This document shows positions 22,861 through 34,437 of a stretch of 64,000 bases of DNA, in pieces (position 1 is the first letter of the stretch; each line of letters opens with the position of its first letter). The notes beneath the pieces are model-generated. The model was not told the DNA's origin. It made no database searches and saw only the letters and a list, made by a program, of their open reading frames with translations. A program made the translations under genes and the position numbers. The stretch covers positions 6,526,791 through 6,590,790 of the forward strand of contig NW_020654810.1 in NCBI RefSeq assembly GCF_003589595.1. Direction: 5' to 3'. The DNA comes from Hyposmocoma kahamanoa. Lineage: Eukaryota > Arthropoda > Insecta > Lepidoptera > Cosmopterigidae.

Positions 22861-23743
22861 ATATCATATTTTTGGCAAATAAATTATTAAATTGATGAAC
22901 ACGACATACACTAAATAACAGGTTTCTTACTACGTTATGTAATTTTGAATAAGAAAGACTTTTAAAATGGACATGACCGTTTCTAACAAAATCAATTTGA
23001 GGTACACTCAACCTGTTGCTGCTCATAAAAATTATCATGTCGTTTGTGGTCGTAGAAGGCTATCATTAAGACAACCAAAAAAATAATAGATAATTACCAT
23101 TACCTATTAATCAAAAATACAATATGCATTGTTTTGTAAAACACTGTCTCTTTGTTCATCCCAAAATGTAACGCCGTGCTATATCCTCTCATTGTTCCGT
23201 TAAATTAAATTTCTATAAATTGTACCAAATTTACACTTCCAACTACACAAACAATCAAGTGTCTTGGATTAAATCACGGTACGCTGAATATTTTATGAGT
23301 TTCCACATGCATTATTTTGTTACAAGTCTTCAATTATTACGACTTTAGTGTAGGGATGTCACGCGGAAAGACCTCACGAAGTGCTTAAAAAATATGAATG
23401 TTATATATAGCCAATATCATTCTTTAGAGCTTTGACTGATCAAACCTGGTGTGTTTGCTTAAACTTTTGTCCCTCTTGTGTGTGCTCAAAATAAGGTCTA
23501 TTCTTCTCTAAAGTTAAAAATATTGCCCTAAGAACCGGATGAAATAGACCTCTCCCATAAGAAAGATCTCAATGAGATCTGAAATCTGATATGTAAAAAA
23601 CATTTGGCTAAACATATCACTATATTTATTTGTTACATTGTAACATCAAAGACATTTGAATATCTCGCGATCGGGAAACGCTCGGATATGGAAGTTTTAG
23701 TGGTCGTCAGGTTTTTAACTTCATTTTAAGGCATTTTAAATTG
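22861..23743. other. No feature recognised
   Basis: AT-rich intergenic DNA upstream of the nested transposon cluster. Confidence 0.4.
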
Positions 23744-23879
23744 TAAGGGCACTTTAAAATTAGTCGCTGATAGAACCGCTGCAGTGGCGCGACTGTGGCG
23801 CGCGCGTCATTAATTGTGACTGCAAAAGTGGCGTGCGCATGTTACACCAGTGGCGCTGCAACTGCAAATGCGCTTCTAA

Positions 23880-24148
23880 TACGCAGGCCACACCGTGAAC
23901 GAAGTTAAGCTAACTTAGCTTAGCTTATGTAGCCAGAGCATATTTTCATACTTCGGTTCACACCGCGAACTAAGCTAACCGAGCTAACTAAACTAATCCC
24001 GCTAGCTATGTAAAATATGGCGCCCTTCTGCCGCCCTTCACCCGCGAACGTACCATAGTCACTACTTACTACTTATTTTCTCAGCTTACCTTTACTTGCA
24101 ACTACGTGACCTAAGTTAGTTAGTTTCTTGTCCGGTGTGGCCTGCGCT
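23880..24148. mobile_element. Nested Harbinger-like MITE (269 bp)
   Basis: Inverted ends TACGCAGGCCACACCG and CGGTGTGGCCTGCGCT with flanking TAA (23877-23879, 24149-24151). The interior holds repeated AGCTAAC-type motifs. It is inserted into the larger element 23747-24468. Confidence 0.65.
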
Positions 24149-24188
24149 TAAATATTGTATGAAAATTAGAAGTGGAGCTGTAGGTGAC

Positions 24189-24402
24189 CGTCAGGATGGC
24201 TGGTCGCCTGTGGCATCTGGCACTGAGTGTATATTCAAGAATGACTATCTATTTGCTACCTTTGATATATTCTGAGAAATTTAAAAAAATAATTGACTAG
24301 CCATTCTGATATCAAGATGGCTGGCGGCCACTTTGTAAGTTATTTAGAAAAGGTATCAATTCTTGAATATACACTGAATGCGACCAGCCATCCTGATGGT
24401 CA
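24189..24402. mobile_element. Nested foldback element
   Basis: Long inverted arms: GTCAGGATGGCTGGTCGC with GTGTATATTCAAGAAT at the left, and their complements at the right (24355-24402). The middle repeats the GATGGCTGGC motif. It could form a long hairpin. Confidence 0.6.
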
Positions 24403-24683
24403 CGGGCTGTAGCGCCACTGTGGCACCACTCACACGCTGTTCTATAAGCGTCTAATTTAAAAGCACCCTAAGAAACCATATCAGCGATAACCATAATTGC
24501 TTTTACTTCGTATTCTCTTTCCTTCGTATACTTTAAATTGTTTTCTCAATCGTAGGCTTGATCTTTGGTTGACCAGTTGTTAAAAAAAATTACAGTGTGC
24601 ATAGGCATAAAAAGCATTAAGCTTATCAGTGCAAATAAATTAATTGAATTAATTCAGATTTAATTCCGAAAAATTGGTTTAAA

Positions 24684-25582
24684 ATGTTCGGTACAGAAGA
24701 AAAAGTCAAACATAATAGAATATTAACTACTATGTTTATAATATTCGGTACATTGTGTACTAGTGGATACAAACATAAAAAGGAGAACGAGGTTATTTAC
24801 ATTCTTATATGGACACCTAGTGGTCATGAACCATTTAATTTCGTCGATATGGGACAGAAAGCTTTCAGAAATTGTGACTTTAGAAATTGCTACTTGACCG
24901 CGGATCATGAATATTTCAAAAACATATTGGACTTTGATGTAATAATGTTCAATAATATAGCTTTAAAAGTAGGTATGGATTTACCGCCTAAACGATCTGC
25001 GAAACAAAAATACGTCATGTATGGTTTGGAGACCTCGGTATACCACTTAATGTCTGAAGAATTCAACGGGTTCTTCAATATCACTTTTACATACAAGCTC
25101 TCATCTAATATCACGATTCCTTACGTAGTCATAAAAAACGATAACAATGAGGTGATCGGGCCGAAAATTGATATGCATTGGATGAATGTGAGTGAAATGA
25201 ACGAAACGAGCGATTATGTGAAAAGCAAACTACGAAATAAACACATCGCGGCCGCGTGGATTGTATCCCACTGCGATACACCTTTCCGTCGTTTATATGC
25301 CTTCGCTTTAAGAGATGAATTGGCTCGATATGGGCACATACTGGATATTTATGGGAAATGCGGCACAAAGCAATGTCCTCGAGGCGATTACGGGGCGTGC
25401 GGTAACATTCAATGTCCTCAATTTGGAAGAATGGATGAATGTTTAGCATATTTAGAGTCAGATTATTATTTTTATTTATCATTTGAGAATTCGTTCAGTG
25501 AGGACTACGTCACTGAAAAGCTTTTGCATCCTTTACAACACTACTCAGTGCCTGTGGTTTTTGGAAGAGCTAATTATACCAG
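24684..25582 (+). CDS. Alpha-1,3-fucosyltransferase 2, exon 1
   Basis: Paralogue of the minus-strand gene, same GT10 family and Golgi role. The ATG at 24684 is the first in frame and aligns with the start of the other copy. A hydrophobic anchor lies at about residues 13-31. CGTKQCP and CGNIQCP lie at the same residue numbers as in the first gene, as does YLSFENSFSEDYVTEKLL (from about residue 262). Exon 1 is 899 nt in both genes, so the two proteins align here without a net gap. Donor is CCAG|GTACGT, phase 2. One difference from copy 1 sits right after the signature: VFGRANYTR instead of VFGGADYTR, an arginine for glycine in an otherwise conserved turn. With exon 2 the protein is 422 residues. 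Both copies look intact, so functional divergence rather than decay is likely. Confidence 0.93.
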
Positions 25583-25692
25583 GTACGTGTTTATAGTTCA
25601 TATGACTATTTTATACAAGAGTTTTATTTCATTTTGATATGATTCAAATTCCTGTAATATTAATACAATAAGATGTATAGATCACAATATGT

Positions 25693-25865
25693 TGACGGCC
25701 TCGGTAACACAGCGGCTATAATTTTCGGCGCTAGGCGAAACTTTTGCCCAGGTTCACTTCATGATAGGACCAATTTAGGAAACACTATTTTAAATTTTTA
25801 AATTGTTTCTGGTCTGGTTGTTCTGGGTAGTCTCTCCATATCGTAGCTCTGGTACTCACTTAAAA
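25693..25865 (+). mobile_element. tRNA-derived SINE group 3 copy in the fucosyltransferase 2 intron
   Basis: GCCTCGGTAACACAGCGGCTA head, CTGGTCTGGTTGTTCTGGG and GCTCTGGTACTCACT end. Confidence 0.7.
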
Positions 25866-25934
25866 CAATAAATAAAAAACGGGGACTTTTGGGGAGAATT
25901 CATAGTAGGTACTTTAGTTACGTCAAATGGTGGC

Positions 25935-26105
25935 AATATGTGGCAGTATTTCTTTGGACGAACTCTTTCACAAGGAGTTCTACTGCTTCTATACATACCC
26001 ATAAAAACTGGAACACAGTAATGTAAAGCTCATATTACTGCTTGGCGGCAGAAATAAGGTACTTCCCTAGACGAACTCTTTCACAAGGAGCTCTACAGCT
26101 ACTAA
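25935..26105 (-). mobile_element. SINE family A fragments in the fucosyltransferase 2 intron
   Basis: Two head-side pieces in tandem (25935-25994 and about 26000-26105), each ending CACAAGGAG and CTCTAC or TTCTAC. It suggests two insertions or a local duplication just before the exon 2 acceptor. Confidence 0.7.
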
Positions 26106-26148
26106 AGTAAAGTAATAATGAAAGTCATTAAACGTCTCGTTCTTACAG

Positions 26149-26518
26149 ATTCATGCCTAAAGGAATTTATTTGGACGCCAACATTTTACCGCCGGCGAAA
26201 ATGGCGGAAATAATGACTAAAATTATAAATGACACGAACAAATATTACGAATTTTTCAAATGGCACGACCACTACAGTTTCCACTTCTCTGGTGAGGATC
26301 GTTACAGTGGAGAAATGTGCAAATTGTGTACGTTTCTTAATAAGAGTAAGAACAAAACGAGCACTTATTACAATATTACTGAATGGTGGAATGAAGGGTC
26401 GCCTGCGTGGCCACCGGACACTATGGGACCTATGACAACAATATCACTACCAGAACAAACCGGTTTGGAGAGATTCATAACAAATGTACTGAACTTTTTT
26501 GACCCGTCCTCGGATTGA
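26149..26518 (+). CDS. Alpha-1,3-fucosyltransferase 2, exon 2 (terminal)
   Basis: Terminal exon. The acceptor CGTTCTTACAG precedes A-TTC-ATG, giving the same AG|A split arginine as in the paralogue and the reading YTR-FMPKGIYLDAN. It contains KWHDHYSFHFSGED, the cysteine pair CKLC and TEWWNEGSPAWPPD, matching the terminal exon of copy 1. It ends DPSSD then TGA. It is five residues longer than copy 1, mainly from an insertion around GPMTTISLPEQ. The intron (25583-26148, 566 bp) is shorter than in copy 1 and carries fragments of a tRNA-derived SINE and of SINE family A. Intron position and phase conservation show that the duplication postdates the intron. Confidence 0.92.
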
Positions 26519-26639
26519 TTAGTTCGCGACGGTGTAGTTCAAAGACAGACGTGAATGATTTGTTTTTCCTTGTCTTTATTATGTCTCGACATATTCTATA
26601 GTCATTACTATTGTAAGCGTGACTTATGTGACAAGAGAT

Positions 26640-26645
26640 AATAAA
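26640..26645 (+). promoter_or_regulatory. Candidate polyadenylation signal of fucosyltransferase 2
   Basis: AATAAA lies about 120 nt behind the stop codon of the plus-strand fucosyltransferase, a normal 3'UTR distance. No competing signal is seen closer to the stop. Confidence 0.5.
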
Positions 26646-26699
26646 TAATTCCAATTCCAATTTTTTTATAATAGATCTGTCTATTTCCACAATGATTCT

Positions 26700-27559
26700 G
26701 CAAAAGTCAGGGTTAAGAATGACTATGTACGGTCATTGTGCTAAAATAATATAAAAATGATGACGATCGCCGCCAATGTTCAGTTGGAGAATTGCCAGTC
26801 TTTATCATGAATTGGCATTCAAAGATGAAACTTGAATTATATGCAAAGACTAAAAATTGATCACGCTTAATAATAACTTAACAGAAAATATAATAAAATT
26901 TTGAATTTAAGTGATTTTTTGTATTTTTAATTGTTTTGTACACTGAGGTGAAGTAATACGCAGTAAATAGGGAGTAGTAATGAATAAAAAGCAGTGAAAC
27001 CTAATTACGTATACATAGTGAGATACTGGACAGCAAGTTTTCTTTTTGTAAAAATTTTGATAATGAAAAAAGAAAGTAAAGTAAGTGCATTAACGTGTAG
27101 AGCAAAAATCAAACACCTAGTACGAAGAAAACAGAAATTTCTTTTCTCGGTCTATCGTGTAAAGGGCTCTACTCTAGTCAAAGGAGCTCATAAGATCATA
27201 TTTCTTTAAATACTTTACTGGTTATAACTAGTAAGACAATATCGAGTTCTTAGGGATTTGCGATTGTATGATCGCGTATATTTGTTTTTTCTGTTGTTTT
27301 GGGATCTAAATTGCGTTATGGGAAAGGGGAGCAAGATGGGGCACTTAACGTTTGGAGCTCAATAAAACTGACAATGATGTAGACACATCATTTCAGTTAC
27401 GTATTAACGTAAAAAATCATAAACTAGAAAAATTTACATCACTCCATCTAGCCCCAATGGGGTAAGACGGGGTACCCTTAAGGGGCAAAATGGAGTGTAA
27501 AACAACCATTATAATTATTACTGACTAAACTCGCATGTGAACGTAGCATATTCATTTGT
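26700..27559. other. No feature recognised
   Basis: AT-rich DNA downstream of fucosyltransferase 2. The plus-strand frame at 26994-27209 has no recognisable motif. Confidence 0.4.
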
Positions 27560-27725
27560 TTTTTAGATTTTTCCGGATATAATTGCGTATTATATATATT
27601 TTTCAAACAAACCAACGTTTCGGGCCAATGGGCAACATTAACCGTGGCATCTGTGAAGGACCCCGAAAACGTTGGTTCGTTTGAAAAATCAAATGTACAT
27701 GATTTACATGAGTCGTAAGACAATA
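27560..27725. mobile_element. Foldback element, diverged copy 3
   Basis: Contains CAAACCAACGTTTCGGGCC and the inverted AACGTTGGTTCGTTTG, the inner stem of the foldback family. The outer arms are weakly conserved. Confidence 0.55.
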
Positions 27726-27794
27726 TTTCACTAAAAACTTTAAACACTAAAGACTGGTTGTAATTAGTAAAGTTTTCAGTGAAATTTTGTCTCA

Positions 27795-27885
27795 TGAGAA
27801 GCAGTAGAGATCCTTGTGAAAAAGTTTGTCCTGGGAAGTACTGTCACTACCGCAAAGCTGTAATGCATTACTGCGAACCGGTTTT
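27795..27885 (+). mobile_element. SINE family A, head fragment
   Basis: AGCAGTAGAGATCCTTGTGAAA through GGTTTTGAAG, then joined to a LINE 3' fragment. Confidence 0.65.
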
Positions 27886-28440
27886 GAAGTCAAAGTCAAA
27901 GTCAAATAATGTTTATTTCATAGGTAACCAAATTATATTTGAAATCGTCATACTGATTAAACTCTACTGCTCGTAAGGCAGATTTTCCTAAGAAGAATAA
28001 GCAAGAAACTCAAGGGGTTGCTCTTTGTAAATGTACATTTGAATACATGTATCATTACAATAATTCATTTAAACGTTCTAGACCGAGAATACCTGAAAGA
28101 GCTAAATGGGTTAGTACCAAGGATTTTTATCATCCAAGTACGCAGGAGGTGTATAACCTTTAGCATAAAGTTTTTGTTTCACAATAGTTTCAAACCTCGC
28201 AAATGGCAAATTTTGAATATCAATCGGAATCTTATTAAAAAAGCGTATACATTGCCCTATAAATGAATTTCAAACTTTATGAAGACTACTGTCAAAAACA
28301 GCTAGTTTATTTATATTCCTCCTAATAATGTTATGTCTGTCATGTTATAAGTGTTTTTATAAAAAGAAAATATATTTTTCTTAACATAAATAACATGTTC
28401 GTAAATGTACTGTGACGTTAGTGTAAGAATGTTATTCTCT
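27885..28440 (-). pseudogene. LINE 3' fragment, copy 2
   Basis: Same segment as at 10540-11070 (shared TTTAAACGTTCTAGACCGAG-type blocks and AAATGGCAAATTTTGAATAT). On the plus strand it is preceded by TCAAAGTCAAA repeats, which correspond to the LINE 3' tail. Confidence 0.7.
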
Positions 28441-28519
28441 TTAAACTTATCTGTTATCTTCCAACTTATATTTCAGTGAAATTACTTTTAGACACATTTA
28501 AGCTATTTATTACAGACAC

Positions 28520-28682
28520 ATAGGACTTGTCGACTTATGCCTTAGGGTGACGGGTGCAGTGGCAGTGCCCCTCAGAGCTTTGTGACTTAAAGCTCTGAGT
28601 GGATTGTAACTGTTATGGATATGAGTGTCGCTTACAACCAGGCGTACGAATCGCTCGTCTCGTCTCTTGATATCATAAAAAA
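28520..28682 (+). mobile_element. SINE family A, 5'-truncated copy
   Basis: From GGACTTGTCGACTTATG to the tail CTCTTGATATCATAAAAAA. The head is missing, as expected for incomplete reverse transcription. Confidence 0.8.
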
Positions 28683-29142
28683 GGCCACATTCTTTGGCAC
28701 TTTATTTACCTAATTGGTATTATCGTTTTTTATAAAGTTCAAATGTACAATCATTGGTTAATTACGTACCTAATCTACACTTGTAGATTCTTACATCCAA
28801 CGCGTACTGTGAATTAAGTATAATAACGCATAATAACAGTGTTTAATTGGTATACTTGTCGCATATTACACATACTTAACACAAGCCACTAATTTTTTTT
28901 ATACCTTTCACACGATGGCTAGAAATGACGTGTTCCCAATAAGTCATTACGAAAGTATGTCGAAAGTGTCGAAGGTGAGGACAATGGAGGATATCCGGTG
29001 ATTAAAGAAGATATTTAAGGGTCATATCGCGTGCGTCTTGGCAATGACTAAGCAATAACTTGCACTAGCGATAATATAGTTACGCGGAAGAAATAACCGA
29101 TAGAAATGGCTTGCTCATAACTAAATCTTTTCTTTAGGACCA

Positions 29143-30022
29143 GGAGCGGTATTCTGTAATCGTTGACGCTCGCTATTCGATATTCGTTATGCGGTTTTAC
29201 CGACGGTATCGATTTTGTCGACAAATGCTATTCTGTACACTACTTTAACCGATCATAACGACAATTCGGTTCGATACGTTCGTTAAGTTTCGTTAAGATT
29301 CGATATTTTTATCGGCTCTTCGAGGGTACCCTGTTCACGTCGGTATTCTTAACGTCGCGCTTTCTTCTTACATTTCACATGTTTGTGTTTCGATCGCATT
29401 AAGTGGAAAAAATTCACTTTTTGCCTTAAGGTAAGCCAAAATGTTTCGTTATTGAAAGTGACTTGTTCTTGGCTGTGTGTTGTAATCACTTGTTTATGTC
29501 GTGATGCCGCGATTGTAGAGGTTAAGGTGAGCGACGTTTCCCTAGTAAATTCTCATCTCATCAGATCTTACCTTATTAGAGATTTACCTTAGAGGATGGA
29601 AAAAATAAAGTAAATATTTACGGAACTCCAATTTGGTTACTTGTCGTGATGTATTATTGTATCCGTCATTTTGCAGAAGTATTCAGAAAAAATAAACACA
29701 AACAGTTCATTTCCCTTGAATGTCACAAACTTTGCACAAACTAAATAACCATATAAGAGTGTTTGCAAATAACTATTTGAATACTCGATCGTAATTGGTC
29801 GAGAAACATAGCCTCCTGTCGGGATGTTCCCATTTCGTCTGTTTTTCGACAATGAAACACTGACGTCACATCGCTGTCGGTACGCGTCGGTTGCAGTAAC
29901 GATTTTCGTTATCGTGGATTTACAGGATAGCATAATCGGTAAGTTGTCGATACGGCAACCAAAGACTTTCGCTATCAGAGCCATACCGAATCAAAGCGAT
30001 AGTGACTACAGAATACCGCTCC
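29143..30022. mobile_element. Inverted-terminal element with GGAGCGGTATTCTGTA ends (880 bp)
   Basis: The first 16 bases GGAGCGGTATTCTGTA recur inverted at the right end, and similarity weakens further in. The interior has no recognisable transposase and only short frames, so it is a non-autonomous DNA transposon. No clear target duplication is seen. Similar ends are known to me from insect Harbinger-like repeats, but this assignment is tentative. Confidence 0.6.
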
Positions 30023-30149
30023 AAGGGTCTAATCCCTTTCCACGCCCGAATCCGTCCCAAACAATGTTGTCAAAAGAGTAATAACCATTTGCTTTGATTT
30101 AATTTTAAAACACGCATGATACGAATGAAGCTTTATACTTGACATTGTT

Positions 30150-30371
30150 AACTGCCTTCGTGACCGAACGGTTACCATGCCGGACAGCCACGCAGAGGTT
30201 CGAGGTTCAATTCCCGGGCCCGGAGAAATATTTGTATGTCCTATATTTATTTCTCTCGTGAGTTTGGGTGTAATTTGTGGTTGTCTATGTGTGTGTCCAT
30301 GACTCCCGCGACACAGGCTTTCCCTAGTGCGGGGTTATGTTGAGTGTGTGTGCGTTATTGTTATTATTATA
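30150..30371 (+). mobile_element. tRNA-derived SINE group 1, near full-length copy
   Basis: CTGCCTTCGTGACCGAACGG head, GAGGTTCAATTCCCGGG B box, body as at 4487, and a GTTATTGTTATTATTAT tail. Confidence 0.87.
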
Positions 30372-31295
30372 CTATTGTCTTTTGATTTTTGATCCGGACG
30401 GATGTCGGACTTCTCCTGTATTCTTGGCTAAGATCCGTGTTCGAGACCACTCCCTGTGCGACTGTGGTCTGGCAAAAGGTTCCCTCGAGCGCCTGTTTTT
30501 TTATTGTAATCGTGTCATCACTCCTCTGTATGATATCCTCCCTCCTAAAACCCCCGTCCCATAAATATCAACTTCATCCTAACGTTAGTCCATTCTCACT
30601 TTGTGCATGTGCTGTGCAAATTTATAAAAAAACTGTTTGTTTTTGTAATAGTCTGTGTAGGTTCTCTGTCGTTGTAGATTTGTAGATTCTCCTCTCAGTG
30701 AATTCTATCGAAATTCACCGCGTGCATTCCTGAACTCATATTGGCGAAATCATCGATTACTTCGATGGGGCCATAACATTTAAAAGAAGAAAAAGAATAA
30801 AAAGAAGGAAGTAATGGATCAATGCATCCCGCAGAAACAATTGTAAGCCAGTTTCATCTCCTAATTTATATAGAGACCATTACAAATCTGATCAGTTGTA
30901 TCACGAAAGCGGGTATATCAGTTAGTGGCAGTTAGAAGCAGATATACCAGATATACCACAGATAACATTGGAAGGCGAAATAAATCAAAGTAATCAAAGT
31001 GATCAAAGTAGTAGAAGTAAATCTAATATCAATAAAAAAATTATAAATATATTTTTTTTATATTAAACGATTACAGAGGACTGTCTGAGATGATGAGTGG
31101 CGTCTTTCTTAAAAGGGTCCTGTCAGAACGACTGCGTCGTGGGCGTTACTGCCATGCGTTTTATGTAAAGTTGTAAATAGCTTCTGATATTTGTTATATT
31201 TTTAAGTGGTTTAATATAATAATTATAGTGTTCGTTTTAGTTGATTTTAGTAAATAAGTTGTCATGGAAGTGAATAAAGTTTTTATCTATCTGTA
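30372..31295 (+). pseudogene. LINE 3' end (ORF2 tail and 3'UTR)
   Basis: The frame reads VRDHSLCDCGLAKGSLERLF and then FYCNR, a C-x-C...C terminal zinc-knuckle-like motif of non-LTR polymerases, with later stops. The stretch to about 31295 (GTCCTGTCAGAACGACTGCG, then AATAAAGTTTTTATCTATCT) looks like the 3'UTR with a polyadenylation signal. It directly follows a tRNA-derived SINE. Confidence 0.6.
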
Positions 31296-31764
31296 TAATT
31301 ATCTAATATCAAATGATGATATTCACCAGCGATGACGGTGCCATCTGAGATTGGCTTTGCTTGTGTCTCCCCATTATGACCAGTTAGGTACCTACTTTAA
31401 AATAACTAATAAATTTGATTTCAAAAAGTAAAATATTCTGAAATATTTTATTGAAAGTACAATACAAAAATAAAGATAATGCAAAATTCAATGAATAGGG
31501 AAACTACATTAATTTTTATTATAGTAACAAAAACCTGTATTAAATTTTGTTGGAAAATTGCGTCTAGTGATAGATTTTAGATGTAGTAAAATTTTATTAT
31601 AAATACTAGTACCAGCAAACATTACCTAACAGTTTTTATATATAAGTATTGTTTAAGAAACGCTGTTGATTGCCTGAAATAAGTAAACATACAATTAGCT
31701 AATGTACTTTTTTCTAATTACGTTTTGTAAATAGATAATGTAGGTGGTACCTAAGTATACATAC

Positions 31765-31903
31765 CTCGATGCCTTCGGTGACCCAACAGTTTGCCCTATC
31801 GGCGCTCAATGAGGAGAGGTAGAAATGAACTTTTCTAAATTGGTTCTGGTCTGGGTATTCTGAGTGCGCCGGAGTGAGTTCCCTTGCTGTAGTACTCATA
31901 GTA
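31765..31903 (+). mobile_element. tRNA-derived SINE group 3 copy
   Basis: GATGCCTTCGGTGACCCAACAG head, CTTTTCTAAATTGGTTCTGG and GTAGTACTCATAG end. The hAT MITE at 31904 begins right behind it. Confidence 0.7.
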
Positions 31904-32224
31904 CATCGAGTATATAACCAGAAATAGAGACAAAATGTCATCCAATTTGCAAAATCATTTCGATGACGCTTGCGCTCCGATTGGCCAGCCCGAATTCGAA
32001 ACAATTGACGGGTGTCGTAAATTGTTTCGAATATACGGGGTTTTTTGAATATACGGAGACGTACACACAGGTCAGTTGTTAGCTCTGTACTATTTCAGCT
32101 TTCTAATTGTGATTTCAGCGCAAACGAGAGTTGGTATTTAAAAGTGTTATAAGGCCCATTTGCCTGATGAGTTGTCAGGGATGAACAGCCCTTATTTCGT
32201 CTCTATTTTTGGTACATCTCGATG
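31904..32224. mobile_element. hAT-type MITE, family c, copy 2
   Basis: Shares the left end CATCGAGTATATAACCAG and interior with 39256-39631. The right terminus is degraded (CATCTCGATG) and the flanking 8 bases agree only in part, so this is an older copy. Confidence 0.7.
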
Positions 32225-32342
32225 CTATAGCACCTATAAGGAATTTCATAGTTTCAGACCAGGTAAACTATTGATGTGGTTATCTGGCATATTCTGTTCA
32301 TAGCCATGGAGACCATATATCTCAGTACACAATATATATTTT

Positions 32343-32594
32343 TGTTTCTTATAATACTAAGTAATGGGACTAACAAGTAAACGACATGCTGTCTATAACA
32401 TTTGCAGTACCTTTCAGAGCTTTAAATCACAAAGATCTGAGAGGCGCTGCCGCTGCGCCCGACACCCTGAGACATAGTTCACAAGTCCCTTCGAACCGGG
32501 ACTCAGTAATGCTCACATTACTGCTTGACAGCAGAAATAGGTATGGTGCAGTACTACGAGGACACACTCTTTCACAAGTCGCTCTGTTGCTACT
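32343..32594 (-). mobile_element. SINE family A copy
   Basis: Tail TTCTTATAATACTAAGTAATGG to head CACAAGTCGCTCTGTTGCTAC, with small deletions. Confidence 0.8.
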
Positions 32595-34129
32595 AAATAT
32601 TTTGTAGTTGGAAAACATTATTGACTCTGAAAACAGCAGAAAATCAAACGTACAAAATGATGCCATCGTCACTCTATCGACACAAGAGAGATGAGTTAAA
32701 ATTAGCAGACTTAGGACCTTGTTTAGGTACTTTCTTTTCCCAAAACGAGAAGGTTCTAAATAGGTACAGTCGGTGCCCTCACTTAGGTACAACCACTGTA
32801 CGAGTAGCATTCACTGTGAACGGGTCCGAATATATTTGCGAACTATCTATGTGATACTTCGTTATTTGGCAACGTATCACAAACTAGGATTTCTTTTTTC
32901 CGAATTTCATTACTCCGAAAACGGTTCGACTTTTTTTCATTAGTGCGATGACAGTTTTCAGAAGTATCGTTTGTCCGAAAACCTATTGTTAGAATAATTA
33001 TTACACATACGTATTCTTTGGGCAGAAGTTTGTTTAGACTAATCATGTTTGATATGCTATCTGTTTTCGATATAATTTAGATTGCTGAAAATTCGTTTCG
33101 TCAAAATTATTATTCTTAGATAAAATTATACCGCCATACAATTTTACCGTACAGCTCCAAAATTCTGGAGTGTACTTTGCTGATGCACTTCAAGTTCCAC
33201 TTACGTCATTTTCCTCATGACACTGTGCTATGTTTTTGCTGTCATCTGAAATGTAATTGAAAACCAATGGTCTTGAGTATTCCATAAAAAACTTATAACT
33301 GAATCTAGGCGAATACCAGAATCGAATTTGTTTGTATTTTCTAGCTGATTCGATCCCCTCTGTGGGTTTAGGTTAGGTTAGTATATGAATAAGCGGCACG
33401 ATCCGAACGAGTCAAGCGAGCGACTACAATTCGATCAAATTAACTTGCACCACGTTTATCATATTTTCTAAACACGCGAGGTGATTTAATTTAACGAATT
33501 ATATTGTGAGACACGTTCTAATACATTTAATATCTGTAATAAGAAATAATATAGCAAAGATGTATCATGGATATCGTTTTTTTATTACAAAATAAAAATA
33601 TTCAATAAGTAAATTGGTCAAACGGTTTGTTGGGAAACGAATAAATAACTTGTCATATAGTCAAAATAGTGAAACATTAAATGGCGTAATGAATAAAACC
33701 GTAACGTGTTTTCAGATAAATGAAACAAAATCTATTTAATAAAAGTCTAAAAGTTTGTTTCGGAGAAACAAAATTCTGGAAATCATGTTTCTAGCTTGTG
33801 ATAGGTAACCTCATTATTTGACTATCATGATGTTATAGAAATTAGAGGACTGGCTGTATACCTATTTAATGTAAATTATAAAGCTGTTTGCATCGGCTTG
33901 TCCATTGATTTAGTTTCAACCGGTTTCTATGTTTTAATTTCAACAATAGATTCGTCTTTGGTATGTGTGCCTACACATTCGATATCAATGGTTAATCTGA
34001 ACAAAGATCACCTGTAGAGCAAAAGGCGGTTGGATACCTCAAAAAGTTCGAAAAAGCTGTAAAGGCTTTGCCGCTTGCCGCCATTAGTCACTTGATAGCC
34101 AATCAGGTTGAAGTAGGCGTAACCATGCG
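32595..34129. other. Upstream region of the T-box gene, no repeat recognised
   Basis: Mostly unique AT-rich DNA. A cluster of CGAAAA and ATTAC motifs at 32880-33000 looks like old repeat debris. TTTAGGTTAGGTTAGTA at about 33368 is a short TTAGG-like run. The interval could hold promoter-proximal regulatory sites. Confidence 0.3.
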
Positions 34130-34358
34130 CGCGCGCCGCCTGCGACTACGTCCTGCTTCAGTGTAAACGCAGCTGTTGCTTCGGTGCCACGTACTTTTCT
34201 TGTCAATTATGAACTTTTTGCGAGCGTGTAAATAAGAATTAGTTTTCTTGTGGATTTTGACTGTTGTTTTTTGTCTATGTTACATATTGTTAATTTCTCT
34301 TCACGGGGACGTTGGTGATGATATTGTGAAGTGACTGTTGGATAATTTGTGAACAATA
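34130..34358 (+). promoter_or_regulatory. Probable T-box promoter and 5'UTR
   Basis: Non-repetitive segment directly before the triple ATG. It starts with a CG-rich stretch (GCGCGCGCCGCC) and holds TCAGT at 34158-34162, an arthropod initiator consensus. I see no TATA box at the proper spacing and no clear downstream promoter element. The transcription start is an inference. Confidence 0.3.
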
Positions 34359-34437
34359 ATGATGATGGATCAGGCTCATTTCGGGGAGTATTTGCTGAGG
34401 CAGCAAATGCTACATGCTGCGTCTCTTAGTGGACTAC
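34359..34437 (+). CDS. T-box transcription factor, first coding exon (26 codons plus 1 nt)
   Basis: A short exon not visible as a long open frame. It begins with three consecutive ATG codons and encodes MMMDQAHFGEYLLRQQML followed by HAASLSGL. It ends at a strong donor C|GTAAGA in phase 1. The phase matches the acceptor at 40831 exactly: the split codon is C|AA (Gln). The amphipathic FGEYLLRQQML stretch resembles short N-terminal leaders before a T-box domain. Upstream, 34130-34358 is more GC-rich than its surroundings and contains an arthropod-type initiator TCAGT at 34158, a plausible 5'UTR and promoter. The link to the T-box exon is inferred from phase, order and strand. A transcript would be needed to prove it. 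The T-box subfamily is not determined; the short leader would suit a Tbx6/Dorsocross type. Confidence 0.6.

Larger units (their letters stand above)
23747..24468. mobile_element. Composite Harbinger-like element with nested insertions (722 bp)
   Basis: Outer inverted repeats of about 33 bp begin GGGCACTTTAAAATTAG and end CTAATTTAAAAGCACCC, flanked by TAA on both sides (23744-23746, 24469-24471). Three-bp TAA duplications and GGG termini suit PIF/Harbinger elements. Two further elements (23880-24148 and 24189-24402) lie inside. Confidence 0.65.
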
